From: Planctomycetales bacterium
GTDB lineage: Bacteria > 4484-113
Direction of reading: 5' to 3'
NCBI GenBank assembly: GCA_030606285.1
Contig: JAUWGS010000001.1
Location: 240,696-304,695 of the forward strand
DNA: 64,000 nt
Below, in pieces: positions 63,855 to 64,000 of the stretch; the stretch's first letter is position 1; every line of letters starts with the position of its first letter. The notes beneath the pieces are model-generated. The model saw only the letters and a program-made list of their open reading frames with translations, was not told the origin of the DNA and ran no database searches. The translations under genes were made by a program, and so were the position numbers.

Positions 63855-64000
63855 CTATTCTCTCAGCGCTCTCGCCGCCCCGACTTCCAGCGCCTGCATC
63901 AATTCTCCAGAAGTTAGCTCCACTCCTTCCTGCGCAAGCGAAGTGACAAACTCCCGATGGGGAATCCCCGATCGGTTCGGCGGTATCCGCAAGAATCGCT
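63855..64000 (-). CDS. Partial CDS (C-terminus only), function not assigned
   Basis: Minus-strand reading ...RFLRIPPNRSGIPHREFVTSLAQEGVELTSGELMQALEVGAARALRE*; runs off right edge. Confidence 0.4.
   Translation of the reverse strand, partial: RFLRIPPNRSGIPHREFVTSLAQEGVELTSGELMQALEVGAARALRE

Noticed and set aside
1-64000. CRISPR arrays or rRNA operons
   Set aside because: No regularly spaced direct repeats or rRNA-like sequence noticed on reading.

Overview
Bacterial chromosomal window (no phage, CRISPR array or rRNA seen), read by hand with the supplied ORF track and without database searches. Main contents: (1) 0-2.5 kb: cluster of secreted pilin-like and PapD-like proteins running off the left edge. 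(2) tRNA-Gln(TTG), hflX, carB, a RAYT (REP-associated transposase) with flanking REP-like repeats, trpS. (3) Ordinary metabolism: ornithine cyclodeaminase family, aminotransferase, NeuB, korDABC, aconitase, a GlmL-like protein. (4) 35.9-38.8 kb: an AT-richer insert between the GlmL neighbourhood and rodA. It encodes a PD-(D/E)XK-like protein, a ~100-aa protein and a TIR protein with a C-terminal TM segment, facing a membrane-anchored gene broken by one in-frame TGA. This is the best candidate for an undescribed, probably defence-related, system. (5) 43.4-53.7 kb: a ten-gene minus-strand operon combining an Mvh-type [NiFe] hydrogenase, MvhD, NuoE/NuoF-like subunits and HdrBC. HdrA is split into two ORFs and its C-terminal half is fused to a NuoG-like N-terminus. 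A Cys-rich MerR-like regulator lies just upstream. (6) Cysteine desulfurase with a CxxC-less thioredoxin, a probable 6S RNA with its own promoter, and three tandem HtrA-like proteases with a visible duplication scar. (7) hypB near the right edge. Product names come from recognised motifs; novelty claims need database checks.
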